This document shows positions 12,991-24,129 of a DNA stretch of 64,000 nt, in pieces. The DNA comes from Monodelphis domestica (lineage: Eukaryota > Chordata > Mammalia > Didelphimorphia > Didelphidae). The translations under genes and the position numbers were made by a program. The notes beneath the pieces are model-generated. The model saw nothing but the letters and a program-made list of their open reading frames with translations. It made no database searches and was not told where the DNA came from. The stretch covers positions 339,708,322 through 339,772,321 of the forward strand of contig NC_077230.1 of NCBI RefSeq assembly GCF_027887165.1, read 5' to 3'. Position 1 is the first letter of the stretch, and the number at the start of each line of letters is the position of its first letter.

Positions 12991-13815
12991 AGACTGTGTG
13001 TCCCGGATTTGGGAGGATGGCTTTATATTTCTGTTCTTCCTCTGTTTTCTCAGTAAATATTGATATGCAAGTATGGGCTTCCCCTGGATACCCCAAAAGC
13101 TCAAAGGTATCCCAGGTCAAAAAGTACATAAGGAATTCCTTTTTCCCTTGCATTGCTGCACTGCTGAAGGGAGGTAACTTTGAGCTGAGAAAGACACTTC
13201 CTTTGGCCTCTCTTCTTAGTTTTTTGATAAGCACAGATATGTACCTTCCAGTTTGCTTCTGATAAGCATTCATTTGTATCTCTGATTTCTAATCATCCCC
13301 TGAACTACCCAGTTCACCCCCTTTTGTCTTCAAGGCACAAAACATTACTCCATTACCCCATCCTAGGTCACTTTGTAGTTCACCACCCAATCAACCCATC
13401 TCTGGTCACATAGCCCCCATTGTCAAAAGGGTATAAGAATCCCAAACCCCATCTCTTCTAGGAGGCAGTATCTCATCTGTACCTGCTTTCTTGTTATTCA
13501 ACTCAACATATTCATATCAAACAAATTTCTCTATTTTTAAAGATAATCACTGGAGCCTGTCATTCTTTTTTTTTTAACCCTTACCTTCCATCTTGGAATT
13601 AATACTGTGTATTAGTTCCAAGGCAGAAGAGTGGTAAGGGCTAGGCAATGGGGGTTAAGTGATTTGCCCAGGGTCACACAGCTGGGAAGTGTCTGAGGAC
13701 CTCCTGTCTCTAGGCCTGGCTCTCAATCCACTGAGCTACCCAGCTGCCCCAAGCCTGCCATTCTTGAGGGAGCATCCTAACTGAGTCTGGGGTTTAATCT
13801 CAAGCTCTCCCAAAA
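12990..13815 (+). mobile_element. Possible solo LTR, interrupted by a SINE
   Basis: The right part has LTR-like features: 'gggtataagaatcccaaacccc' as a TATA-like region, then 'tcatctgtacctgctttcttg', and an end 'ctcccaaaaca'. The element resumes after the SINE at 13752 with 'gcctgccattcttgagggagc'. The left end is uncertain, and two overlapping open frames near 12965-13273 are read as incidental. Confidence 0.4.
13568..13751 (-). mobile_element. CORE-SINE (tRNA-derived, marsupial type)
   Basis: On the minus strand it reads gggtagctcagtggattgag (tRNA-like head with box A), then the CORE 'tgtgaccctgggcaaatc', then 'ccttggaactaatac' and an A-rich end. Flanks agcctgtcattctt (13554-13567) and agcctgccattctt (13752-13765) are the target duplication, with one mismatch in 14. 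Confidence 0.9.
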
Positions 13816-13849
13816 CAAATATCTCTGTGTAAAAGTGAATTTAGATTGG

Positions 13850-14235
13850 GATTATTGATGACACTATGTCTTGTGCCTCTTTTTGTATCTCCAGTACTAA
13901 GCACAGTGCATGGCACTTAATAAATATTTACTAACTTAATAAATTGATGTCAACTAGTAAACTGGATGGCAGACTGGCTTTCTACTCTGCATCTGCTGCT
14001 CTGTTTGGTTTCAACTTCATGAAACAAAATGTCCCTGTGCTGGGGTAACTGTTTGTCTCTCTACTATCTCTTTTCCTTTCCTGCCTCCTTTTGTGTGTTG
14101 TCTCCCCCTTATCTCTAATTAGATTGTCAGCCCTTCAGGGTAAGGCTGTCTTTTTGACTAATTGTATCCTCAGTGCTTCATGTTGGGTACATAGTAGGTG
14201 CTTAAAAAAATGTTTAATGAATTGGATTATCAAAT
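13850..14235 (+). repeat. Two adjacent L2 3' tails
   Basis: Two tail-like units are seen: 'gcacagtgcatggcacttaataaatatttac' at about 13900 and 'attagattgtcagcccttcagggtaag...gtaggtgcttaaaa' at about 14115-14215. Confidence 0.5.
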
Positions 14236-14462
14236 GTTACTATTGCTATTGAATATTGAAGAGATATTAACTGGGTCTGGAAAACTAATATTGAGGAGAA
14301 TATACCAGTAAGGGGGCTTAATCTGAATATTAGAAATTAATTAGAATATTAGGGAAAGAACCCAAACACCTAGGCATGTCCCTTAGAATCTTGAGTGAGA
14401 AGTTTAGTCAGCCACTCTTTGGGTACCCAACTTGCCAAAGCTAGTGGGAATTGGGTTAAGGG

Positions 14463-14815
14463 TGTAAAAATGGACTCGAATCCAGGACTTCGATCCCCAG
14501 AAGTCCTTTCTCCACTTCCCCAAAATGCTTTGTAATCTCACTGAATTCTCACCTGGGCCCCGAGAGCAAAATCATTATTTAAAGGGTCTCCACCCATGGC
14601 GGGCTCTCTGCTCTTCCTGTCTCCACTGGCAAGCAGATGAGTCTCATGATGTGAGTGAAATTGAATTGGGCCTCTCGGCCCACATAGCACATGCCTTTTT
14701 TACTTGTATTTTTCTTAAATTCTCAACCTTTAATAAACCTCTAAAAAATATAATGCTCCTTGCAGAGAGAAACTAATTTCTTCCTGCCTCAGTTCCATAA
14801 ATTTTAATCTTAACA
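14463..14815 (+). mobile_element. Solo LTR, 353-bp family B
   Basis: The element starts TGTAAAAATGG and ends TTAACA, flanked by aggg at 14459-14462 and 14816-14819. A second copy of the family lies at 18574-18924. It contains 'gatgtgagtgaaattgaattg', 'ctctcggcccacatag' and the polyadenylation-type 'tttaataaacctc'. The 4-bp duplication suits class I (gammaretrovirus-like) ERVs. Confidence 0.85.
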
Positions 14816-14999
14816 AGGGCTCCCACTATCCATATAGGCTACATTCTTATTTTCCAAAATACTGGTCCATAATCATCTTAAGCAAATACTCAAAAAGCCT
14901 GTATCACAAACATGTTTTATTTCCAAGATCATAAATTGTCTTTCTACAATCATTTAAATCCTGAAATTACTAAAAAAATTAAGCATAAATTAACAAAAA

Positions 15000-15090
15000 A
15001 GTGAAGCTGACAAACATTTATTAAGTGCTGCCATGTGCCAGGCATTGTGCTAAATGCTGAGAATATAAAGGCAGTCAAAAAAAGAATGGA
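15000..15090 (+). repeat. Ancient LINE-like fragment
   Basis: The phrase 'catttattaagtgctgccatgtgccaggcattgtgctaa' is shared in degenerate form with 42110, 52100 and 54370. I cannot place the family with confidence (L3/CR1 or RTE type). Confidence 0.4.
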
Positions 15091-15237
15091 TAACTTTTTG
15101 GTATTCTACTCAATCTGGATATGACATCTGCTCTTCATCCCAAATAATACTTACCTCTGCTTTAGGGGCACATTTCCCCTATTGCTTACTATAGTAGTAG
15201 GCCAAAAGGAAGAGGTACTTAATAAATATGTGGCATT

Positions 15238-17074
15238 TGTTAGAGGGCATTGCAGGGATAAAAATAAATTAAGTATAATGAGAGGTTGGTTTGCAGAGGT
15301 TGGTCTGACCATATGCTAGGAACTCTGAGATAGGAGATTCTAGAATCTGGAAGGAGGATTTGAAAGAGCACTGACCAACTGAAGCTGCTTCCTGTCTTGG
15401 AGTTGAGAGGAGAGAGAGGGAAGCCAAGCTCTGTTGATCCTGGATACCAAGTCTAGCATTGAGAAAAGGGAAACTTTTGGACTTTTCTTGGGAGTACCTT
15501 TACTCACAAGAAAGAAGACATCTAATAAAATCTTGTGTAATAGTATCACCTCACACCTAGCAGGTTGGCTAACATAACAGTAAAGGAAAGTAATGAATGT
15601 TGGAGGGGATGTGGCAAAATTGGGACATTAATGCATTGCTGGTGGAGTTGTGAACTGATACAACCATTCTGGAGGACAATTTGGAACTATGTCCAAAGGA
15701 CGAGAAAAGACTGTCTGCCCTTTGATCCAGCTATAGCACTGCTGGGTTTATACCCCAAAGAGACAATAAGTAAAAAGACATGTACAAGAATATTCATAGC
15801 TGCACTCTTTGTGATGGCCAAAAATTGGAAAATGAGGGGATGCCCTTCAATTGGGGAATGGCTGAACAAATTGTGGTATATGTTGGTGATGGAATACTAT
15901 TGGTGCTCAAAGGAATAATGAAGTGGAGGAATTCCATGGGAACTGGAACAACCTCCAGGAATTAATGCAGAGTGAAAGGAGCAGAGCCTGGAGAACACTA
16001 TACACAGAGACTGATTACACTGTGGTACAATCGAATGTAATAGACTTCTCCATTAGTGGCAATGCAGTGATCCGAAGAACTTGGAGGGATCTATGAGAAA
16101 AAACACTTATCCACATTCAGAGAAAAAATTGTGGGAGTAGAAACACAGAAGAAAAAACAACTGCTTGAATACATGGGTGGAGGGGATATGGTTGGGGATG
16201 TAGACTCTAAATGAACATCCTAATGCAAATGCCAACAACATGGAAATAGGTTTTGATCAAGGACACATGTAATACCCAGTGAAATTGAGTGTCAGTTATG
16301 GGAAGGGTGGGGGGAGGGGAGGGAGGGAAATAATATGATTCTTATAAGCAAGGAATAATGTTCTAAATTGACTAAATAAATTAATTTAAATTAAAAAAAA
16401 TAAACTGGAACCCTCCCCCCAAAAAAAATATTTTGTGTAATATCAAAACCTGATAGAGAACCTTGTTGTCAAGAGGCAGTTGGTGGTGTGAGGCCTGAGG
16501 AGAACCTCAGGGCCTGGCCCAGCTGGATGAACTAAAAAAATCTAGAGTTCATCCCTATTTCATCTTGGAGAACTGTTATCTCTTGAGAAACAAACTAGGG
16601 AGAATTTTATAGAGTCAGGTAGATGTAGAGAGGGCTTGGGAAAATTATCCAGAGACGGAAAGGGCTTAGGGAGCGTCAAACAAACAAAGGCTTCCCCATG
16701 TGGGAAACTTAGAGGGAGAGAGAAGTGAGAAATCATAGTGGTTAAGGAAACCACATTCCTTAATTCTCACTTCCTACCCTTTTGTTTTATTAATAAAATC
16801 TATTACCTTTTATACCAACAAATGCTTGGAGGTCTGTTTTGCATACTGGACCCAATAGGTAAGGCCCATTGGCCTTACTTCTCTGAGGGGAAGTGAGGCA
16901 TCCCATACACCTTATCATAACCTGAAAGATTTGGGATTTTTTGAGTCTAACAGGCATTTTGAGGCCATTTTTAAAATGTTGGCTCTTAGCAGCCAATTGG
17001 AATAGGCAATGGAATCTTGAAAGTTCATAGGCCCAAGGGATCACTAACAAAACTGCAGGCCTGTGGCTAAGCCA
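15238..17074 (+). mobile_element. 5' LTR of the ERV, split by an L1
   Basis: The LTR begins TGTTAGAGGG at 15238. Its first part (15238-15542 plus 16431-16590) closely matches 27612-28060 in the same orientation, as expected for a provirus. The rest carries 'tttattaataaaatctattacc' (polyadenylation signal near 16790). A CA end at 17073-17074 is chosen because a possible primer-binding site, TGGTGGCTCC, starts at 17077. An L1 fills 15543-16430. After 16590 the match to the right-hand copy stops, so the 3' boundary is inferred. Confidence 0.65.
15543..16430 (+). mobile_element. 5'-truncated L1 inserted in the ERV LTR
   Basis: This is the L1 ORF2 C-terminal part, with an open stretch at 15565-15918 (MHCWWSCELIQPFW, then LPFDPAIALLGLYPKE), followed by 3'UTR and an A-rich end. 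Flanks tcttgtgtaata (15531-15542) and ttttgtgtaata (16431-16442) are the target duplication. The intact LTR copy near 27900 lacks the insertion and confirms the junction. Confidence 0.92.
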
Positions 17075-17076
17075 CT

Positions 17077-17338
17077 TGGTGGCTCCATAACCTCTCTCTC
17101 AGTAGTTGTCAATCAAACAGACAAGCAGCTTTCTTTTTTTGTTTTTTTTTTCTCACAGATTGCTTAGATTTTACAGTGGAGGGGCATAGAACCTTGTATT
17201 TTCCTGAGGATATACAACCTACTCAGGAGGTAAACTACTCAAAGGACCTTATATACAGCATGATGGAACTATTCTGGTATCAACTCATCATGATACTGTT
17301 TTTTCCTGGTATTTTTACCAGATTTTTTGCATCAAATT
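17077..17338 (+). other. ERV leader with possible primer-binding site
   Basis: TGGTGGCTCCATAACCTC begins three bases after a CA dinucleotide and could be a decayed primer-binding site. The following 250 bp to the first gag ATG has no recognised motif beyond T-runs. Confidence 0.35.
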
Positions 17339-18336
17339 ATGGGATGTAAGGCTCTATTTCTCATTGTGGATTTAATACTTGGAATAATGCTGTCATACTT
17401 GCCTCTTGTAGTTCTCGTGCTGATTTGTTCCTACAAGTTTAAGAAGATAGTTGTAGCTTTTGCTAAAAGGTTAAAGGGTGCTGGATATTTCAACTTTGGG
17501 GATAATGAAGTGAAGCAATTAGTATTGGCCCTACAACACAAATTGAATCAACTAGAAGTACAATGCATGGAACTAGGCAAGGCAAAAGGGGTCATGCCAA
17601 GGCCACCAGCTAATAAGCAGGGGGGTGAAGACAATAACCAAGTATCCACCAACCTTCATTTAGAAACCGAGGCACTAGAGAATAATGTTGCTAGTTTGTT
17701 CCCGCTCAGATATGTATCTTACATTGCTCCAGACATTGGCTTAGTGCATGTGAAAGCCTATAAGCAATTCATGTCAGCTGATTTGGAAGCAATGAAACAC
17801 AGAACTCCAAAATTTTATGATGAACCCCACAAATTGATCAAAGAATTTAAGAGGGTTGTTCAAATTTTTGATCCTGATTTTAAAGATTTATTAGAATTAT
17901 TAACAAAATGAGAAAAACAGCAATTTATAGAACAAATAGTAATCCAGCCCTAATACCCTGGCCCACAGAAAATTCGGACATTGAAATGAATTTGGTAAAA
18001 GCATACAGATATCTTGGAAAGGTAAGGGAATTGGTCATTGCAACAATGAAAGTCAACTCTAAAGGCCCAGATACATGGTTTAAATTCAAGAGGTTAAGAC
18101 AGGAGTCTGGAGTCTCACCTGCAACGTTTCTAGGTAGAATTATTGATGCAGGAGAACATTTTTTGGGGATCGATATTCTGACGGAGGAAAACCTTAGTCG
18201 TATTCGCCATCAGTTTGTAAAGAATTCCTGCAATGTAGTTAGGAATTTCTTTAGAACAAATTGTCCAACATGGGAGAATATGGACTTGGAGGAACTTAGG
18301 AGGACAGCTTGCTATATTCAGGCAGGCAAAGACTAA
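17339..18336 (+). pseudogene. ERV gag remnant (hydrophobic N terminus plus capsid)
   Basis: The first frame (ATG 17339, stop 17909-17911) begins MGC and has a roughly 30-residue hydrophobic stretch, then a basic segment, a Q/L-rich helix, a linker and a capsid-like part (residues about 120-190, including LIKEFKRVVQIFDP). The second frame, 17908-18336, overlaps the stop by a base shift and continues the capsid, with VREL, SPATFLGRIIDAGEHF and RHQFVKNS. The pattern is that of gammaretrovirus-like Gag: capsid here, zinc knuckle farther on. The frame break and the L1 at 18415 make it non-functional. The membrane-type start is not the usual globular matrix domain. Confidence 0.72.
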
Positions 18337-18414
18337 CACTCTGAAGAAAAGAGTGACCTGATAGATGATCTCAGGAAACAACTTAGGGAAGCCAATCAAA
18401 AACTAGAATCAGTG

Positions 18415-20892
18415 GTGATAGAACTATCGAACTAATAAATAAGACTAGAAGCTGGAACTTTGAAAAAAAACAAAATAGAGAAAGTACTGGTCAATCTAAT
18501 TAAAAAAAGGAAAGAGGAAAAGCAAATTAACAGCATCATAGATGAAAAGGGGGACCTCATCTCCAATGAAGAGTATAAAAATGGAGACTTGAATCCAGGA
18601 CTTCAATCCCCAGAAGTCCTTACTCCACTTCCCCAGAATGCTTTGTAATCTCACTGAATTCTCACCTGGGCCAAGAGCAAATTATTATTTAAAGAAGTTC
18701 TCAACCTACTGAGGGTGCCTTTCCTACTTCCGCTTTGGAGCAGACGCGTCTCTTATGATGTGAGTGAAATTGAATTGGGCCTCTCGGCCCACATAGCACA
18801 TGCCTTTCTTACTTGTATTTTCTTAAATTCTCAACCTTTAATCAACCTCTAAAAAATATAATGCTCCTTGCAGAGAGAAACTAATTTATACTGCCTCAGT
18901 TTCCCCTAAGTTTTAATCTTTACAAGAGGAAATTAAGGCAATAATTAAAAACGACTTTGCCCAATTATATGGCAATAAATATGCCAATCTAGGTGATATG
19001 AATTAATATTTACAAAAATATAAATTGCCTAGATTAACAGAAGAAGAAATAGAATTCTTAAATAATCCCATATCAGAAAAAGAAATCCAACAGGACATCA
19101 AAGAACTGCCTAAGAAAAAATCCCCAGGGTCTGATGGATTCACAAGTGAATTCTATCAAACATTCAAAGAACAGCTAACCCCAAAACTATACAAACTATT
19201 TTACATAATAACCAAAGAGGGAGTTCTACCAAATTCCTTTTATGACACAAATATGGTACTGATTCCAAAGCCAGGCAGGTCAAAAATGGAGAAAGAAAAC
19301 TACAGACCAATCTCCCTAATGAACATAGATGCAAAAATCTTAAACAGGATACTAGCAAAAAGACTCCAGCAAGTGATCAGGAGGGTTATTCATTATGACC
19401 AGGAAGGATTTATACCAGGAATGCAAGGATGGTTCAATATTAGGAAAACCATCCACATAATTGACCATATCAACAAGCAAACCAACAAAAACCACATAAT
19501 TATCTCAATAAACACAGAAAAAGCCTTTGATAAAATACAACACCCATTCCTATTAAAAACACTAGAAAGCATAGGAATAGAAGGGTCTTTCCTAAAAATA
19601 ATAAACAGCATATATCTAAAACCATCAGCAAACATCATTGGCAATGGGGATAAACTAGATGCATTCCCAATAAGATCAGGAGTGAAACAATGATGCCCAT
19701 TAGCACCTTTATTATTTAACATTGTACTAGAAACACTAGTAGTAGCAAAAAGAAAAAGAAATTGCAGGTATTAAAATTGGCAAAACCAAGCTATCACACT
19801 TTGCAGATGATATGATGGTTTACTTAAAGAATCCTAGAGAATCAACCAAAAAGTTACTTGAAATAATCAACAATAATCAACAACTTTAGCAAAGTTGCAG
19901 GATACAAAATAAACCCGCATAAGTCATCAACATGTCTACATATCTCTAACCCTTTTCAGCAGCAAGAATTAGAAAGAGAAATACCATTTAAAATCACCTT
20001 AGACAATATAAAATACTTAGGAATCTATCTGCCAAAACAAACACAGGAACTATATGAACACAACTACAAAACACTGTCCACACAACTAAAACAAAATCTG
20101 AGCAATTGGAAAAACATTAACTGCTCATGGGTGGGACGAGCTAACATAATAAAAATGACCATCCTACCCAATCTTATCTATTTATTTAGTGCCATACCCA
20201 TCAAACTCCCAAAAAACTTGTTTACGGAATTAGAAAAAATCATAACAAAGTTCATTTTGTTCAAAAGAACAAAAGATCAAGGATATCCAGGGAAATAATG
20301 AAAAAAAATGCGAAGGAAGGAGGTCTTGCAATCCCAGATCTCAAACTATACTATAAAGCAGTGGTCATCAAAACAATTTGGTACTGGCTAAGAGACAGAA
20401 AGGAGGATCAGTGGAATAGACTTGGGGTAAGGGACCTTAGCAAAACAGTCTATAACAAATCTAAAGACATCAACTTTTGGGACAAAAATCCACTTTTTGA
20501 TAAAAATTTCTGGGAAAATTAGAAGATATTATGGGAGAGATTAGGCTTGGACCAACACCTCACACCCTACACCAAGATAAAGTCAGAATGGGTGAATGAC
20601 CTGAACATAAAGAACGAAAGTATAAGAATATTAGGTGAACACAGAATAGTATATTTGTCAGACCTTTGGGAAGGGAAAGATTTTAAAACCAAGCAAGACT
20701 TAGAAAGAGTCACAAAATGTAAAATAAATAATTTTGACTACATCAAATTAAAAAGTTTCTGTACAAGCAAAACCAATGTAAGCAGTCAAACTGTGCATCG
20801 TCTATGGGAGGGATGAGGGAGGGTAGGGAAGGAAATAAAATGATTTTTGTAACCAAGGAACAATGTATGAAATTAAAAATAAAAAGAAATTT
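18415..20892 (+). mobile_element. L1 inserted in ERV gag, with internal 3' deletion
   Basis: The L1 starts mid-ORF2 and runs through the reverse transcriptase. The open part 19025-19693 has [15 protein letters not shown] and [22 protein letters not shown] follows at about 19800 in another frame. After residue motif FCTSKTN at about 20770 it jumps straight to the 3'UTR end, skipping roughly 1 kb that is present in the L1 at 15543-16430. Flanks aaaaactagaatcagtg (18398-18414) and aaaaacctagagacagtg (20893-20910) are the target duplication. A solo LTR sits inside at 18574-18924. Confidence 0.9.
18574..18924 (+). mobile_element. Solo LTR, 353-bp family B, inside an L1
   Basis: The segment starts TATAAAAATGG (the first G mutated) and ends TTTACA, flanked by agag at 18570-18573 and 18925-18928. 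It is closely similar to 14463-14815 over its full length. The L1 reading resumes exactly after the duplication ('gaggaaattaaggcaat'), which proves the insertion. Confidence 0.9.
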
Positions 20893-20910
20893 AAAAACCT
20901 AGAGACAGTG

Positions 20911-21360
20911 AAATCAAAAAAGTGAAGGCAATAACAGTTCTAAGATCATACCAACCCCAAACTGAATTTATGCCCAGACAACCTAGGCAAAATCTACCCA
21001 GATGCTACCTATGTAACCGGGCTGGCCATTTTATGAGGGAATGTCATTTTAGGGGGAAATTCTCTGGTCAAACATTTAGAGGAAACAGAGAAAACAACAA
21101 CTACAATGGCTACAACAATAACAACAGGTAGAGGCCAAATTCTTATGGCTATGCAAATAGATTCAATCCCTACCAGAGACAAGACCAAACTAAATGTTAT
21201 GCTCACACATGTTGCCAAGGATCCCAACAAGCTCCTGAACTGCAAACTAAGCAGGAATTTGTAAAGAATAGGGCAAGATCCAAGTACTCTCAGGTGGCAG
21301 GGAGTAGTTGCCAGAAAAGAGATATGCAAAAGGGAGCCTGTGCATTATGAATGTGTCCCC
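20911..21360 (+). pseudogene. ERV nucleocapsid (gag 3' part)
   Basis: Directly after the L1 target duplication, the open frame at 20922-21131 contains CYLCNRAGHFMREC, a CX2CX4HX4C zinc knuckle typical of retroviral nucleocapsid, followed by N/G-rich sequence. It is the continuation of the gag remnant at 17339-18336. Confidence 0.85.
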
Positions 21361-21639
21361 AGAGCAGCATATTAAAAAACAACAGGCAACAGGAGACAAC
21401 TTGAGGGGAAAGCTATATAATCAATGAGATAGAAAAGGAAAAAAATAGTATAATTACAGATTGTGGGGAAGAAAACAATGATTCAATAGTAATAGTGAGA
21501 GGAATGGAACAGGAACAATAGGAAGCTGTGGTGAAGCAACTAAGTCCTGGCAAAATAACAGCAGTGTAAAATCCTGGCAAAGCAGTGAAGTAAAAAGACA
21601 ATGAGGCGATGAGATGTGATGGACAAGAATTAGAGGTGT

Positions 21640-22150
21640 AATTCACAGATCCCTCCGTTTTAGCACCAATCATAGAAACATACTCACTTCCAAATAGCAC
21701 GAAACCACATGTCTCATTAAAAGTGGGGGAACAGATTTGTGATCTTCTTGTAGTACAGGTCCTAGTAAATCTGTTTTGAAAACATCCCCTGATGACTGCA
21801 AATTTGTAGGGACAATGAAAGTAGTGGGGGCTACTGGGAGACCACTAAGGGTGAAGAAATTAGAGCTGAAAATGGTATCATTAGATCCTCTGTCTGTTGA
21901 GCACTTGTTCTTACTAATGCCCTCCTGCTTTATGAACCTCCTGGGCAGGAATCTTTTATATAAATTAAGGGCTACCATTCAATGTACACTTTATAGAATG
22001 AGATCTTTACACCTTCCAGAAGAATCTTTGAAAGTATTTCCCATACTGTTCTTAGATACGGTTAAGTCAGAGGGAGATAGAGAGATAATTTACCCCATTC
22101 CGGAGATATTCTGGAGCAAATTTGGGCTTTGTCTTCTACAGATGTAGGGT
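21640..22150 (+). pseudogene. ERV protease remnant
   Basis: The C-terminal LLGRNLLYKLRA motif, typical of retroviral aspartic proteases, is at about 21940. The active-site region at about 21750 reads STG where D-T/S-G is expected, so the catalytic aspartate is lost. Frame changes separate it from the nucleocapsid and RT. Confidence 0.65.
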
Positions 22151-22179
22151 TACTTAAATAAGCAACTCCAGTTAGGCTG

Positions 22180-23450
22180 AGGATAAAAGCAGGTCTTCCA
22201 CCTTGTATTCCACAGTACCCCCTAAGTAAAGAAACAGTGGAAGGGATCAGACCAATTATAGAATCCCTGTTACAACAAGGAATCATAGTACCTTGCATGT
22301 CTGAATTTAATACCCCTATGCTCCCAGTAAAAAAACCAAAGATCGATGCAGCAAGGAAAACTGTCTACAGATTTGTGCAAGATTTAAGAGCAGTCAATGA
22401 TTATGCCATAAAATCCCATGCTATTGTTCCAAGCCCAGCAACAATTATGCCCTCAATACCTAGCCATGCCAGGCATTTCATGGTGGTAGACTTATGTTCT
22501 GCTTTCTTTTCAATCCCAATTCATAAAGACTCACAAAAGATTTTTTGCATTTACTTGGGAGGGAAATTCGTTCTGTTGGCCCTGTCTTCCTCAAGGGTAT
22601 TGCAAAAGCCCCTCTGTGTTCTCCCAAATCCTAAATTTAGAACTAAAAACCTATAAATTTTAAGGAAAGCAAGCTAGTACATTTTGTATATGACATTCTT
22701 CTAGTGTCTCCAAATGCAAAAGTTTGTTTAAGGGATAGCAAATTTCTTTTGTGTGAATTGTATAAGTGAGGACATAAGATCTCCAAAGCAAAGCTACAGT
22801 GGTGTTGCTAAGGATTGAATATTTAGGATTTATACTATCAGGGTATTCTAGAAGTATTTCCTAAAAGCAAATTGCTGGCATACAAAAGCTGAGTGCGCAA
22901 AAAAAACAAAAAGGCAGCTCAGGGCAATACTTGGTACAAGGGGATTCTGTCACCAATGGATCCATGGATACAGTGAGCTGACCAAATGTCTCACTGATCT
23001 AACCATAAATTCAGAATCTGAACCATTAAAACTCAAATCTGAACATCTGCAAGTCATAACAAAGCTAAAAGAAACTATTCTTTCAACTCCAGCTCTTGGG
23101 ATCCCAGATTATTCAAAACCATTCCAACTATTTGTTATTGAGTGTAAAGGGATAGCTTCTGGAGTGTTGACACAGACTCTGGGCCAAAATCTTTGTCCTG
23201 TAGGATATTATAGCTCACAGTTAGATCCCATAACAGCCAGAACAGCTTCATGTCTCTGTGGAGTAGCAGCAGCAGCATTGCTAGTGCAAAAGTTTGCAAA
23301 TTTAGTTCTGGGATATACACTCACTGTATATTGTTCCCATCAAATTGAAGCACTTATGAGAAAATTTCATACTCAAGCATTTTCTGACCAGCGAATTTCT
23401 AAGTATAAAATAATTCTTTGGGGTAATGAAAGCATACAGCTTGAAAGGTG
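22180..23450 (+). pseudogene. ERV reverse transcriptase and connection remnant
   Basis: The open stretch 22237-22656 has LLQQGIIVPC, NTPMLPVKKP, VQDLRAVNDY and VVDLCSAFFSIPIH, the fingers and palm of a gammaretrovirus-like RT. The catalytic YxDD box at about 22690 reads FVYD, missing the first aspartate of the pair. The connection domain continues at 23040-23450 (GVLTQTLG, YYSSQLDPITA). Stops and shifts lie between the parts. Confidence 0.85.
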
Positions 23451-23454
23451 AAGT

Positions 23455-23960
23455 GTGTTAAATCCAGCAACACTACTACCAGATTTACCAACAAATGGGG
23501 AACCATTGCACGGTTGTAAAAAAGTTATCCAATTAACAGAGCAACTGAGGAAGGATTTGAAAGATATTCCAATAGACAATCCTGACCTAGAGCTTTTTGC
23601 AGATGGTTTATCCTTCATGCACAATGGTATTCGCTACACAAGAGCAGCAGTAGTCACTGAGTTTGAGACTCTGTGGTATGCCTCTCTACCCAAAAACATA
23701 AGCACTCAAGGAGCAGAACTCATAGCTCTGAAACATGCCTGCATCCTAGCAGAGGGCAAGGTAGCTAACATCTATACAGATTCTAGATATGCCTTCTTGA
23801 TCTGTCATGTTACAGGTTCGATATGGAAACAGAGGGGGATTCATAACATAAAGAGGGAAGCAGATAATACACACTGAAATCATAAAAGACTTACTAGCAG
23901 CTATCCAAAAACCAAAGCAGTTTTAGCTGTGATACATTGCTGAGGCCATTCTTTTGGTAG
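23455..23960 (+). pseudogene. ERV RNase H remnant
   Basis: The frame 23455-23877 contains LNPATLLP, LELFADG (position of the first catalytic Asp), GAELIALKHAC (the Glu) and NIYTDSRYAF (the next Asp), as in gammaretroviral RNase H. It ends at a stop at 23877. Confidence 0.85.
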
Positions 23961-24129
23961 AGATCCAGTGTCAAAAAGAAATTATGGTGCAGATGTCATG
24001 GCCAAATATGCAGCATGGAAAGCTCCAATCTATGTGATGAATCTCTCTATTATAGAGTCAACAGATCTCCAAAAAGTATATTTGGACTCTGAGATTCAAA
24101 CATGGAAATAGAAGTTTGGAGCTAGGTAG

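Noticed and set aside
12965..13273. Overlapping ORFs of 93-102 codons on opposite strands
   Set aside because: No recognised motif, no splice context, and the segment may be part of an LTR.
19025..19693. 222-codon open frame taken as a possible host gene
   Set aside because: It contains L1 reverse transcriptase motifs and lies within a TSD-flanked L1.
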